Positions 1 through 12,579 of a stretch of DNA of 30,454 nt are shown here, in pieces. The notes beneath the pieces are model-generated. The model had not been told where the DNA came from. It was given only the letters and a program-made list of their open reading frames with translations, and made no database searches. Each line of letters starts with the position of its first letter. The first letter of the stretch is position 1. Made by a program: the position numbers and the translations under genes. The stretch comes from Smittium mucronatum (Eukaryota > Kickxellomycota > Harpellomycetes > Harpellales > Legeriomycetaceae): NCBI GenBank assembly GCA_001953115.1, contig LSSL01000694.1:5782-36235 (forward strand), given 5' to 3'.

Positions 1-1176
1 TATTTTTCGAAAAAATTTCATTTTTTTAAACTGATTTTAAATATGTTTTAGACTATTTAATATTGTTTAAATAAATATTCTGAGGAAAAAAATATATATA
101 TTCCATCTGCTTTTTGATTCCGATTAATGATGTTATTTAATATTCCGTGTTAAGCATCATTTGTTAAATGGTTTTATTTGATACACGTACAAGAATTTTT
201 TTGATTTTAATTGAATTAAAATTATTACTGAGAGCAGTTTTAAATCTTTGTAAATTAATAAAATATAATTTAAAGATAAAGTAGAGGTTAAATAAAAGCC
301 TTTCAGTTCCTTTTCTCTAAAAATTAGACAAATAAAAGAAAAAAGAATTAACTAATAAAAAAAAAAGAGTATGTTTTTTTCAATTTTTTTAAATTCTATA
401 TTTTTTTTTGAAAGCAGTTAAAAAAAGTAAAAAAATAAAAAAAATTTTTCCTTCCAATCTTTTCATATTTATTTTCAATATTCACTGATAATGTTTGTAG
501 ATAAATAAAAGGGTTTAAATATAATTTTATTTTCTATTATCCGCATATAAAGGCAATTTTTATACTTATACTTATATTTAATTTTTATCAATATTAAAAT
601 TAAAATTTCAAGTGTTTTGTGTAACTCATAAGAATTTAACAATTTTCCATAGAAAAAAATATTATCAAATTTTTTTAACCCAAATTAATTTTTCTCTTCA
701 AAATAAAAATATATCGTGTTATTAAAATGAAGGCAAAATTAAAAAATATGTAACCAAAGCTTTGAATATGGGAATTTAATATTTGGTAAGTATTGAATGT
801 AAAATAAATTTTTAAAGTCTTGCTTGTATGCTAAAATTGCAACTATTATTTATTTTATTACTAATTTTTTATCTTCTATGAATAAACTAAGTTTAAATTG
901 AATAAACGATAATTAATTTTGATATTTTAAATTAAATTAGGAAAAATTGTTTGGTTAGAGTTTGAAATAGTGATTTTAAATATCATGTTTTAATATTAAA
1001 ATTTTTTCAAATTGACATTTATCTCTTTTTAATAAATAAATTTTCACATTTTTTAAAATGAAAAAATAATGCAAAAGTGGAATAAAAATTACGAAAAATA
1101 AATTGGGCTAAAATTAACTATTTCATATATTATTATAACTATTTTAATCGATATGGGTGCTTTGGTTTATTTTAAT
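1..1176. other. A+T-rich stretch without recognisable gene
   Basis: No open frame of useful length and no pol motif was seen on either strand. The stretch consists of A/T runs and short low-complexity tracts. Ancient transposon sequence decayed beyond recognition is possible but not shown. Confidence 0.6.
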
Positions 1177-1535
1177 TTACCTACAAAAAACTTTACCCAA
1201 TTTCTTCGCCATCACACCATTTTATCTAAAGACCAATTTTTTCACCGTATATTTTTAAATATCAAATTATAGATCTTTCAATTTTACAAATCACCAACTT
1301 GTCATATTTAAAAATAAAATTACAGCCAAATTTGCATATTTAAAAACATTTTGACTATTTTATTTTGAATTTAATTCACCTCATTGGTTCATGTACTTCT
1401 AATAAAAGCTCATAAAATCAATATACACCAAAAAATCAATTTTTTAAAGTTTTTTAATTTTAATTTTATTGATTTTTATCCTTATTTAGCAGATTTTTAA
1501 TTTTCTACGAATACCTGAAATTAATTTAGGTTTCA
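1177..1535 (+). repeat. Left arm of diverged inverted repeat IR1
   Basis: This arm matches the reverse complement of 2240-2585 almost end to end with many substitutions and small indels. Anchors present in both arms include TCTAAAGACC, TTGTCATATTTAA and ATCCTTATTTAGCA. The match starts near the shared TTTACCTAC (1177-1185 here, 2577-2585 reversed) and fades after about 1535. The arms are separated by about 700 bp with no recognisable gene. On the minus strand of this arm a frame containing LNMT and a K-D pair is kept in both copies and faintly resembles an integrase core, but it also contains a shared stop. I treat it as a repeated transposon-derived segment of uncertain origin. Confidence 0.75.
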
Positions 1536-2239
1536 TCAAGACATATCCAGAAGATATAGTGCTAAAATAATATAGTTATTTCTTTTAAGATAATTAATTA
1601 TTAATTCATTATATTTAATACATACTATTTTTTAGTTAACATGGCTGTTTAATAAACCTATATAATTTGAGTAAATATTAGCAAGTAAATAAAAGATAAG
1701 AATTTAAAATATATCCTTAATATCATCAATGCATATCTTCTTCCTTCAAAATATCCGATTGGGTTTTAAGGTTATTGAATTCTTTTTGCAATAATATATT
1801 TAAATTTTAATGCGATTTTTTGTAAAGCTGATACACTTAAGTATTGGGGGTTTTAATATTTATATCAATTTTTATATAGAATGTTATTACATATAGAGAA
1901 AACTATTATAATAAATTTTTACGTGCCTTTTTACTAGCTTCTTTTTATAGATTATAAATAATATCCTTTGATTTTTTTTTTTGAAAGATTTTATTTAAAA
2001 ATAAAAATAAAAATAACAAAATAATTTTTTTTGGTCTAATTTACATTATATTTATAAAAGTTTTCAAAATTATTCGTCAAAGTATAAAAAAAGCCACAAA
2101 TTTAAGATATATCAGAAAATTATTGATCGAACTAATCGATTTTTTTGATAATTATGGTATTTTGGGGAACATTGATTTGAATAAAGATTTAAATAATATG
2201 TTAAAGTTGTATTTTATATAATAAAAATAAATTTGCTTA
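1536..2239. other. Spacer between the IR1 arms, no gene seen
   Basis: A+T-rich spacer between the two inverted arms. No pol motif, terminal repeat structure or sizeable open frame was recognised on either strand. Confidence 0.5.
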
Positions 2240-2585
2240 TTTCAATTGATCTAAATAAAATTAAGATATTTGGAGAAAATTATAAATTTGCTAAATAAGG
2301 ATAAAGGTCTTCAAATTTTAATAAAATATTTTAAGAATAAGTTTTTTGGTGTTCACTGATTTTTTGAGCTCTTATAGAAGTTAATAAACCAATAAGGTGG
2401 ATTAAATTCACAAAAAAATAACGAAAATGTTTTTAGATAGGCACATTGGGCTGTAATTTTATTATTAAATATGACAACTTGGTGATTTTTAAAATCAAAA
2501 GATCGATAATTTGAGAGATAAAAATATAGGATAAGATAAATCGGTCTTTAGATGAAATATTAAGCCGATAAAAAAAGTAGGTAAA
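2240..2585 (-). repeat. Right arm of diverged inverted repeat IR1
   Basis: Reverse complement of 1177-1535 with scattered differences. A 64-codon minus-strand open frame covers part of it (2433-2627), but the equivalent frame in the other arm is broken upstream, and a TAA lies at the same place in both copies just past the end of this frame. The frame is therefore unlikely to be a functional gene. The two copies probably derive from one dispersed repeat inserted in opposite directions, or from an inverted duplication. Confidence 0.75.
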
Positions 2586-5500
2586 ACTTTCTGTAAGTCG
2601 AATTTTTATTAGACAGTATACATTCATTATTTTAATTAGATCCAGTGAGTTGTTTTTGGAATAAAATTTTATTTATTAATAAAAATTTGTATTAAAAGCA
2701 TATTTTATAATTTTTTTAATAAAATTTTATATTTATCATACATTTAATTTATTTTATAAAAGTTTAGGTTAAATAGTGTTTTTTTTTAAAAAATAATATT
2801 TGAAAAATAAATATGGTATTTTATATCAATTTTTATTAGTAAACATAATGATTTAAATTTTTACTTAGATTTCAAATATCATATTTAAATTCTACTCAGT
2901 AAAATTTAGAAAATGTTCTTAGATCAAACCGCCTCCATGATATCCTAAATATTATCAAAAAAAACTTGGATATAGAGAATGTTATTAGTCTTATAAAAAA
3001 TTTATATAAAATTATTTAGAAATAATGAGATTTTGAATTAAAAATTCGAATAAAACAAACATCGAGAAGCGATTTATTATGCTTATAAACCCTAATAAAA
3101 ATTAGAATAGTCAAAAAATATATATAGCTTTTAACTGAACTAGTGTCATTTTAGGTTATTTATATTATTTATCCAATAAAAAAATTTCTCTATCACTTAG
3201 ACCTATCAATTACCTAAGAATCTAAAATAACTTATCAAGTAGCTTCAAATATTAATACAATTTTTTTTTTAAATAATAAGAACTACTGATGATTCGGTAT
3301 AAAAAATAAATCAGAAGAATACTTATAAAATAAAATTTAAGGCCTGATTAATCTATAAAAAATAGTCACTTTTAATAGCAAAAAATTACAACAAAAAATT
3401 TTTTTTTTACAGAATTTCCAGTAAACTCCATTTATCCGATATATTTCATGAATATTTGAATCGTATTAAATTTTAAAATTATTCGGGAAAGATATGAAAA
3501 TGTATTTTCTCTCACATTTTTATGAAATTTTCCGTTTTTTTGAATTTTTTTTAATCAAATCCCATTTTAATCAATATATAAAATAATCATATAAAATTTT
3601 ATTTTTAGCAGTCATTTATTTTTTAGATTAATCATTTTTTATTTTTTGATTAAGGTAAATTTATTAAAATCAAATTTAATATTTTTTGAGTAGCGAAAAA
3701 TTTTCTATAGCTGATCATAATTTTATTCCCAAAATAAAAGACTAGTTTTTATTCTCTTTATAGCTTACAATTAAAACTAGAATAATATGGATTTTTTTTT
3801 TGTTATTTTAAAGTGATTTTTTTTTTGGTGGTCAAAATTAATATTTACAGATGAAAAAAAAAAAATTGAGGTTTTTTTGCGAAATCGACGTTTTTTTCAA
3901 TTAAACAGTCTAACACAGTTCAAAAAAACTATAAAAAAACTATTTTTAATAAATATTTATTTAAATATTACCTTTTTTTTATTGTAAAAATAAATTTTTT
4001 TTTACAAAAAATCTCATTTTATCAAAAAAATAAATAAAATTTTCATCTAATCAATTTTTTACAAATTATAAAATTAAATTTTATTAAGCGAAATATTAAT
4101 TAAATAAGAAAAATAAAATTTGAAAAATGTTTAATTAAAATCGATAAGAGACAACAAGAATTGTCAATTTAAACTTTAATTTAAATTTCAAATAATTCAT
4201 ACTATTTTTTTATACGTGTTTGTGAAGTTATATATTTAATAAGTCTAATTATGTTTTAAACAATACATGATTTTATTTATTGAAGGTTAGATAATAAATT
4301 TAAATTATTTTTATAATGCACATATTCTATCTTTATTATTACTATAAATTAATAAAATTTATTTAATACAAGTCTTTTTGAGAAAAAATTGTATAAAATT
4401 TAATAAATAATTGCGAATGTAGCTACAATGAGAAAATATCTTCAGAAATACAAGAAATTTAAAAGCAATATTTTAGGCTTTATTATTTTCTTTTGTTCAA
4501 ATTATACAACTTATTTTATTTTTTATTTAAAAGCTTTATTAATTCTTTTTTCAAAAAATAGGGGGTTGTTAAATATTCAATAAGAATTTCGTATTTTTTT
4601 AAAAAAACCAATAAATTATCAAGTTTAAAACTCAGAAAATACATTTTATAGGCACCGAATAAACATATAGACTCGTTTTTTATTTTTTATGACAAAAAGT
4701 CTGTAAAAAATGAACAAATTATTTAATCGAAAAATTTCAAAAATTTTCTCAGTAATAAAAATAAATAATTAAAAGTCATTCAATACATTTTTTATTTATT
4801 ATTGGTATTTTTTTTAAATTTATTATGTCCTAAAAAAATGGGATTATACAATATATATAATTTTTTAGTTTTGAAAATGAAATAAATGTGTTTTAAAGAT
4901 AGCATAATTTAAAATGGAAGAAAATATAGAGTAAACTAAGTTATTTTAATTATTAAAAACGTATTATTGTCGATTTTTAGAATAATCAAAAAGTTTCAAG
5001 TATAAATCAATCAAATTTGCATTTATCTAAATTATTAAAATTCGTTTTGATAATTATAAAATTTTACAAGAAAAAATAATCTCTTTACGTTAATGAAATT
5101 TTTTTAATCGGGTAATCTTAAAAAATAGGATACTATTTGTAATATTTATATCCTTTATTAAAAAATATTGCGACAGGATATTTTAAATAGAGGATTATTA
5201 AAAAATAAATTTCAGAGCATATAGTTTTTAGGTAAAACTTAAAAGAGTATTTTTTGTTTAGTTTTATAAAGAACAGTTATTTTTTTGTTTTAAACATTTA
5301 TTGTAATTATAATATATATATTGTCTTTAATTTAACTTAATTTTATAAAGTTTCTTTCATTATGCGACTTTACTAAAGTTTTAGAATAGATCTAGTTCGA
5401 ATTTTTAAATAAGAGTGTAATTTAAATATTTTAATTACTTTTTGATAAATATATATTTTTAAAATATAATATTATGTTTGATTAGATCTGCATTAGACTT

Positions 5501-5769
5501 TATCTATTAGACATAAAATCAAACATTCGGAGGACCGATTCTTTCAAAAATGAATAAATCCCATTTTCCAGTGTTAATAATAATATATTAAATAATATCT
5601 GTAGAATAAAAAAAAAGAAATTTTAAATGAAATATAAACAAAAAGATAACTAAAATTGGGGGATATTTAATTTAAATATCCAGAAAAGCAACTATTAATA
5701 GAAGTTTCAAATATATTGGAATTTAAATATAAGTTTTCATAGGAAATATGTAAAATAAGTAGAAGTTTT
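2586..5769. other. Long A+T-rich stretch without recognisable gene
   Basis: About 3.2 kb with many A and T homopolymers (for example around 3800-4030) and no frame long enough to stand out from chance at this base composition. I found no pol motif that I would defend. Confidence 0.5.
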
Positions 5770-6350
5770 GCAATTTCGGTGTCAAATTTCAAGAAAATAA
5801 AACATTTAAGGAAAAGGGCCTGGATAGATGATATAAAAAAAAGAACATTTTTTAATTTTTTAGCCAATAATCTACTAAGACATTAAATGAGAAAATAAAT
5901 TGCTTTAATTCTTTTTTTTTTAAAAGACACCATGGTATCGAATAGATGATAATGTAACTGAATTATTGTCAAAAAAAAACGATATGATATAATAAATAAA
6001 CCAGAAAGGAATCCAGAAAGAAAGTTTAAGTTTCAATAATAAATTCTCTGATTTCAAGAAAAATTAAGAGATTTGAATGAACCAAGAAGCCTCAAAGAGA
6101 ATAGGAAAATAAAGGTAAATAAAATCGTGTTACAAATCAATAAATAAGGATAAAAAAATAAAAAATAAATGTTGTAATCAGCACAGAAAGCAGAGGAGGT
6201 CACCGGTAAAATTTAAAATTATTAAATTTTTCAACAATATTCATCCAATTAATCTAAATAAAACCCTGCTGAAATAAACCAACTATTTCTATACGCACAG
6301 TATTGAAATAGCGTTATTATTAACCAAATTTAAATTTATACAGCTATCAA
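5770..6350 (+). pseudogene. Ty3/gypsy RT-RNase H remnant (plus strand)
   Basis: Decayed reverse transcriptase running into RNase H, the enzymes that copy retrotransposon RNA and remove the RNA strand. Three motifs share one frame. WIDDI (5821-5835) sits where a YxDD box would be. KLRDLNEPRSLKE (6061-6099) resembles the P-x-S-x-K-E-L segment of the RT thumb. QKAEEVTGKI (6184-6213) resembles the QKAFEELK-type linker before RNase H. A shifted frame then gives SIEIALLLTK (6299-6328), like the glycine-rich stretch after the first RNase H aspartate. Spacing from the thumb motif to the RNase H motif (about 73 codons) suits the family; the DD-to-thumb spacing is somewhat long. Stops occur in every frame, so it is inactive. 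The assignment rests on eye-matched motifs only. Confidence 0.55.
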
Positions 6351-6467
6351 ATTAAAATTTGAGCCTTTTAGCAACTTTAAATTTTTTACATAAATTTTTT
6401 ATTCTTTTATTTTAAAAGGAATTTAATTAAAAAAAAACAAATAATAATAATAAAAAATAACAAATAG

Positions 6468-6635
6468 GCAAAAGAAGAAAAACACAAAAACATTTATTAT
6501 TATCTGAAAATTACTAAAGTGACCTTCCAAATTTCAGATGCTCATACAGTCTCTCAATTCATAGTAGATTCTATTTATCAGAAAGTTTTTAGAGATAATG
6601 AGCCAGTCGAATGTGAAAACCTTCCACAAATATAA
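6468..6635 (+). pseudogene. Coding-like fragment downstream of RT-RNase H remnant
   Basis: A stop-free frame of 55 codons lies between TAG (6465-6467) and TAA (6633-6635) with no ATG. Its second half is richer in G+C than its surroundings and reads like protein, with runs such as VTFQISDAHTVSQ and FRDNEPVECENLPQ. It follows the RNase H remnant on the same strand at the distance expected for the region between RNase H and integrase, so it may be part of the same dead pol gene. I do not recognise the sequence, and a fragment of a host gene is equally possible. Confidence 0.35.
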
Positions 6636-6639
6636 CAAA

Positions 6640-9600
6640 AAACAATGTTTTTCTATTTATGTTGTTATTCAAGTATAAATTAAAATAAATTAGTAAGATT
6701 CATAATATTAAAAGTTTTATAGTAAGAATATGGCGTTTCAACCACTTTTAACTTATAATTTACAATTATTTATTATTATTAATTATAAATAAAAATGTTT
6801 AATTTTACAGATAATATATTAAGAATCTAGCCTTTTTAATGTATCTAAAATTTTCATAATAATTTTCTTTTATTATAAAGGGATTTAATTTATTACAAAC
6901 CCACAACGATAAAATTCTTCAAACAATAAATATCTAAAAACATGAATACATTTGAAATATGAAACTTCATTTTATATGTGTAAATTATCGTTAAAGAATT
7001 TTTTTTTAAGAAAAAATTAGCGTAATTATCAATGAAATTAATTATTTAGGAATTTATTGGTCATCATTTAAAATTAATCCAAAAGGAATATTTAAATTAA
7101 TTAAGTGTTGTGCTAATAACTTTTTAATAAATAATAAAATCATAATTTGAGTATTTATTAATTATATCACTATCCATTAACTAAAATCTCTATAAATATT
7201 AATTGAAAAATTAAAAAACATCATTAAGCTGACAAAGCAATACCGCACTTGATCTTACCACATTATATCTTATCAAATAAAAACTGAAGTTTCAAAATAA
7301 TCCTTCATTTATCAATTCAAAATTTATTTTAAGTAATAATTGGATATAAAAAAAAATAAGTTCCAATGTAAATATTAAAAGGTAATTATAACTGAGGGTA
7401 ATTTCTATAAACTCTGAAATACTTCAATTGAGCTGTTTAATTATTAAAATTTAAAATTTATAAATTAGTTATATTATACTAAAATAAGTAGAGTATTAGT
7501 CGATAAATATTGTAAATAAATATGAAATCATTTAAAATGATTTGATTATTTTTTTTAACCTCATTTTTATGAATATGGCTTTGATAACTTGAATTTATAT
7601 TCATATGGTGTTATTATTATTTTTTTCTATTATTAATATATTTAATATACGGTTATTTATTATTTTTTTTGTACCAAAATTTATCTATGAAAATGGTTCT
7701 ATATAGGAGTCTTTAAAACATCTAGATAAATATATATGAATTAAAGAATAGATAATTAATACAATTACTATCTTTGAATTATTCTATTATACATTAGATT
7801 ATTGTAAATCAAATATTTAGACAAGCTTAAAAAAATTTAACCATACCTACTTTACATATGAAATTAAATAGAAAAAAATATCAAAATAATAATGAAACTG
7901 TTTTTAACACTTTATTAAAAAAAGAATGGCCAGTTGTTTTTTGGACCGAAAATAATGTACTTTTTTGTGAATTTTTTTTAAAATTTACTTCATATATTTG
8001 GTCAAAGTTGACAAAAAAATTTAATTAGTTGATTCTAATTAAGGATGTATTACATTATTTTTTTTGTACATACAAGCTTTATTACGATATAAACGGACCA
8101 ATAAAATTATTAAATCTTTATCAATTAAAATAACTTGTTGAAAAATTTCTGAATTCATCAAATTATTCGCAGTTTTCAATATAACACTTTTTATTCAAAA
8201 ATTTATCTTATTTTTAATTTGCACCGTATTATTATTAAAAAGACTTATTTAATTGATAATTATCGTGTTATTTTAAAAATTTAGCTTTCATTTGATAAGG
8301 TTTAAATTTTAGAACGAAATAAAATGGTTGAATTGGTAGCTTAATGAATAAAAGATCAAAAAGCGTTCCATTTTATAATATAAATTGTAATCTTAGTTAA
8401 TTCCATGAAATTTTTAGTCTGAGAAATATAAACCATCAAAAATATAAATAAATGTGCCTCTTTGTACAAAGATATTATTTGTGGAAATAAAATTTTTTTA
8501 CGAAGAAGATTGGTACAGTAATTAAATTTCATTAATACTAAGCTTTTACTAAGAGGGAATTCAAAAAATCTTTATTTTAATTGGTTGGCTATCCTTTTGT
8601 GACAGTCAGAAAAATTGAAAAAAAATTCTTTAGAAAGTCTTCTAGAAGTTACTATTTTTCAAATTAGTTTTTTTCTTAAGCTATTCAGTACTTATCAACA
8701 TATTTCTATCATCCTAATACTTACATATATCCCCCATTAACTTTAGCATCTCTATTATAGTATAAAATCGCAACAAATAGCACCTTAATAATATCCTTTT
8801 TCACTATTTTTTTAAACCGAAATTTCACTAATATAGTATTGTTATTTTAAAACAGATCGATAAATATAATAAAATTACGAGTTAAGATTAAATATGGTTC
8901 ACATAAAGTTACATCTACAATTAATTTTAGCAAAATAAAAAATTACATGGTAGGTGAGTTTAAATGAATAAATTTTAATATTTTCCTGATGCTAAATTAC
9001 TTGGGGTATCGTTCAGATAGACTCACAATAATAATATTTCACCATTAAAATCATTCATATTCCATTGAATTAAATCAGTTTTTTTGAGAGAGCCTTTTTT
9101 CTTTTACCTAGTGTCTGGGAATAAAATTAATAGTATTAATAGGTGTTTATCTCCCCCCAAAAAACTAGGATAATTCAGAAGGCAGAATTTCAAAACCAAT
9201 ACTAATTGAAAAATATCACAATTTTATTATTTTAATAATCTAATTTCCTATAATAGACAAAGTGAATAATATTTTAAGATAATTACTAAAAAATCTTTAA
9301 TTTTTTTATTTTAAAGATAATGCATATAGACTAAAGTATTAGTCACGAAAAAAATTGCAAGAAATATTAGGACTAAGATATCTAAGTTTGTAATCGTTCA
9401 AAATGAATTTAAACATAATATTCTGAAATGATAAGTCGAATAATTTAAAAATGATATATTTTTTTAATTAACAATATAAAATTATTGATTAATTGTAAAA
9501 TAAATTTCATAGAAAAAAAAATAAGATAAATAAATTGAAATGATATCTTTTTGGATTTAAATAAACAAAAAAACAAATAAATAAATAATTTAAATCAATA

Positions 9601-10060
9601 TAAGATCGTCAGAATTGGCCTTTAAAAGCTAAGAGATTAATTTAATTAATATAAAGAAAATTTTTTACCTCTAAAATTTATAGTATAAAGAAATTAATTT
9701 CGGCAGTATTGAAATTTCGATCTTATAATTCCAATAATAATTTTTTTAAGAAATTAAATATAATGTTTTTACACTTAAAGGATTAAATGTATATTGATTA
9801 AATAATGCTTATAATATTTATAAATATAAACAAGAAGTATTTGATTTTTTATAGTTTAATATCTCCAAAAGCAAATCCGAGCTTAAAAAATATTTATATA
9901 GAATGGATTCTTATAAAAAAAGCCGAGATTTTAAATATCATTTGTAAATTTTAAGTGTACCTTTAGGAAAAAAAAATATAACAGGCTATAATTATACCAC
10001 AAATAATAAAAATAAATGCATTAATATTAAGTCTTTATTTCTTAGAATTTAACACAATGA
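6640..10060. other. Long A+T-rich stretch, largely without recognisable gene
   Basis: Apart from the weak fragment at 7858-8028 I see nothing defensible here. The segment contains short A/T runs and scattered small hairpins of the kind expected by chance at this base composition. Confidence 0.45.
7858..8028 (+). pseudogene. Short ORF resembling the RT-RNase H linker (weak)
   Basis: A 56-codon ATG-initiated frame contains LLKKEWPVVFWTEN. In Ty3/gypsy pol the linker between RT and RNase H often carries a leucine-lysine-lysine segment followed by an aromatic and W-T/S-E, which this resembles. No RT thumb was recognised before it and no RNase H catalytic box after it. It is short enough that chance resemblance is a real alternative. 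Confidence 0.25.
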
Positions 10061-10318
10061 TTTATTTTTCTAATAAATAAAATTAATAATTCATCGGATA
10101 TAATTAAAAAATCCAAAAATAGACCATTATTAAGACATATTTATAAAAATTATACATTTTATGGTGTATCGACTGCAGTAGTTCAGTCAAAAATTAAAAA
10201 TGATGTTGATTTTGATAAAATACAAATAAAATTCAGAGCCACCCAAAATTATTTTTGGAAAAAATTAAAAGATTTTGTGACAAAAAATGATTTTAGAAAT
10301 AAAAAAAACTCTTTATAA
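10061..10318 (+). pseudogene. Unidentified coding-like frame without start
   Basis: There are 85 stop-free codons between TGA (10058-10060) and TAA (10316-10318) with no ATG near the front. The translation has a mixed, protein-like composition, including RPLLRHIYKNYTFYGVSTAV and FRATQNYFWKKLKDFV, rather than the Lys/Asn/Ile/Phe runs that noise gives here. I do not recognise a family. At this A+T content about one frame of this length may arise by chance in a window this size, so the support is modest. If real it is a 5'-truncated fragment or a single exon. Confidence 0.3.
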
Positions 10319-11739
10319 ATAAATAGTATTCATCAGAGATTTGTCACAAAGAAAATAAATCAGATAAAAATTATAATAAAAAAAATTCGTAACTAAAGAT
10401 TTTTTCTATTGAATTAAAATTTTTTTAAATAAGAATTAAATAAATTTAAATAAATTTGAAATAAATAAAAGTGAATTTAGACAAATTAAAATATTCAGAT
10501 AACTTATTATAAATTGAAGTACATTTATCTATTTAACCAACATTTTTTCTAGTCCTTATTGTAAACACCGCGTAATAGCCCTCATTTCTCCTCACCAATT
10601 TAAAAAATAAAGGTAACATATAATATTTTCACAAATTAGAAGAATAATTGAGAAAATATAGTCAAAATAAACCATAATTTTTTTAATTTCTCATATTAAA
10701 AATTTATTTAGCCTAAGATCTAACTATAAAGCAATTGATACTTCTTTTAAAAATTTAACTGATTCAAGAATTATATATTAATTCTATTGTTAAATATTAA
10801 AAAATTGGGGTTATTAATCAGTAATCCGAGTAAATTATTTGAAAGCAGTTTAAAGGAATTTTTATTTAAAAAAAAAGCTTTTTGTTGAAAAAATCCAAGT
10901 CTTTATTCAAAATTTTTAATCACAAGTAGTTCTTAGGTAATTTTTTTAAGTATTCGTATTTTTTTCCAAAAATCTTATTTATCATGTAAAACATAAAATA
11001 ATTCGTTTATAGATAATTAATGAGATAGATTCCTAAAAAACAGTATCAAAATAAAAAGAGCTATTGTGTTTGGTAATTTAGATGAATTTATTATATTTTA
11101 TATCTTATATATTTCCGTGAAATAATTTTTTAAAAACTATTATTTATGTAATCAGATGTATATTTTCGATATATATTTTATCTTTTTTCTATATAGAAAT
11201 GAGTTTAAATTGAAATAAACTTATAAAATATATTTATTGCATATTTTTATTCCATTTCAATCTACTAAGTTTAGTTTTGGATTTTGAAAGATTCACTATC
11301 ATTAGAGCCCATATTTTTTTTTATAGTCTAACTATTATTAATGCAAGCAAAAGGTTCTAAAAGAATGTGAATTTGAACTGATTAATTCATTAATGCCCAC
11401 TTTTTTTTGCATTAAAGCTGAAATTTTTTTAAGACTATACTTTTTTTTAAATTATGTTCGCCATATTCTGTATTATTATAGTACTGATATGATTAATGGA
11501 TACGATTAATTTAGAATAATTAAACCGAATTTAATTTTAATTTATATTATTCTTTTTTGAAATTGCTGATTTATTTAAATTTAATTATTATAAGTCACAA
11601 TATCATAAATTTATTCTGCAATATATCTTATTTTTACAATTTAATAAGTAATTTTTTTTCTAGTTACAAATTAAGTCAAAATTTACAAATCTTGATGTTT
11701 TCTCAATTAATTTTTGGATTTTATTTATAGCTAAAATAC
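10319..11739. other. A+T-rich stretch without recognisable gene
   Basis: No motif or long frame was identified. From about 11150 the plus strand becomes T-rich, the same bias seen where retroelements lie on the minus strand. Confidence 0.45.
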
Positions 11740-12010
11740 CTGGAGTATTTTTTTTAACTTTTATGAGCAATTTATTATTTCGATATTTTTATATTTAGCC
11801 AAAATTTTTTAAAAAAATTCAATATTTATGACAAATTATAGCACGGTTGACAGCATAGTAAAATAATTAGAACAGATAGATAATTTAAATATTTAATTGA
11901 ATATTATTTTATATAATTAAATTTAATAAATCCATTCTATGGTCAGAGTGATATTTTATCCTGTGTTTTTTGGTCTTACACTTTTTATTCTGTCTTGAAT
12001 ACGGTTATGT
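11740..12010 (-). pseudogene. Possible integrase zinc-finger/core remnant (minus strand, weak)
   Basis: On the minus strand, IQDRIKS followed by cysteine-like codons and K/N residues (about 11960-12000) resembles the I-x-x-Y-I-x-x-C-x-x-C tail of the retroviral-type integrase zinc finger. MDLLN (about 11920-11933) and AVNRAII (about 11840-11860), a little further on, could be traces of the two aspartate-bearing strands of the catalytic core. It lies downstream, in the minus-strand sense, of the RNase H remnant at 12580-13065, as pol order predicts. All matches are short and frames change, so this is suggestive only. Confidence 0.28.
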
Positions 12011-12579
12011 TTACCAATTATAGCTAAATTATTTTAAAAATGAAATGATGGATGCGTAGGAATTTTTTTCCTCTAAATAACAGTAAAAATAATAGTAAAT
12101 ATCAGTATATTTAAAATTTTAGTTCCAGAAAAAATATAATTAAATATTTGAATAATTTTCTAATGAATAAAGTTTAAAAACGAGATTTTATTAAACTGGT
12201 CTCGCATCATAAATAAACATGAGTCATCAATATAATTTTCAGAAACCAGATATATCAAATTACCATAATTTTTATCAAATATAGAAAATTAAAATTTCCG
12301 ATTTTTTCTGTATCTGATTTAATTAATTTTTCCGAAATACAGGATAAAAAAATTTACAGATTCATAATTTTTTTTTTTGTAAAATCAGATAAATTGTATC
12401 AAGAAGGCTTTATTAAACTCATTATATGTCCTTAATGGTTTTTTAAGAATTTTTAGAGAGTTTTTTTTTTTTAGATGGTCATGAAAATTTGAAAATCTCG
12501 TTTATTTAAACAGGTATTGAACACTATTTAGTAAATTATTTCTAAATTTCAATTTATTTTTATTAACTGAGAATATTTA

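Noticed and set aside
2433..2627. 64-codon minus-strand ORF in the right arm of IR1
   Set aside because: The corresponding frame in the left arm is broken, and a stop just past the frame is shared by both arms.
5667..5867. 66-codon minus-strand ORF
   Set aside because: Lies antisense to the start of the plus-strand RT remnant and has low-complexity composition.
6436..6460. TAATAATAATAA-type runs, also near 25101
   Set aside because: Short microsatellite-like tracts expected in A+T-rich DNA.
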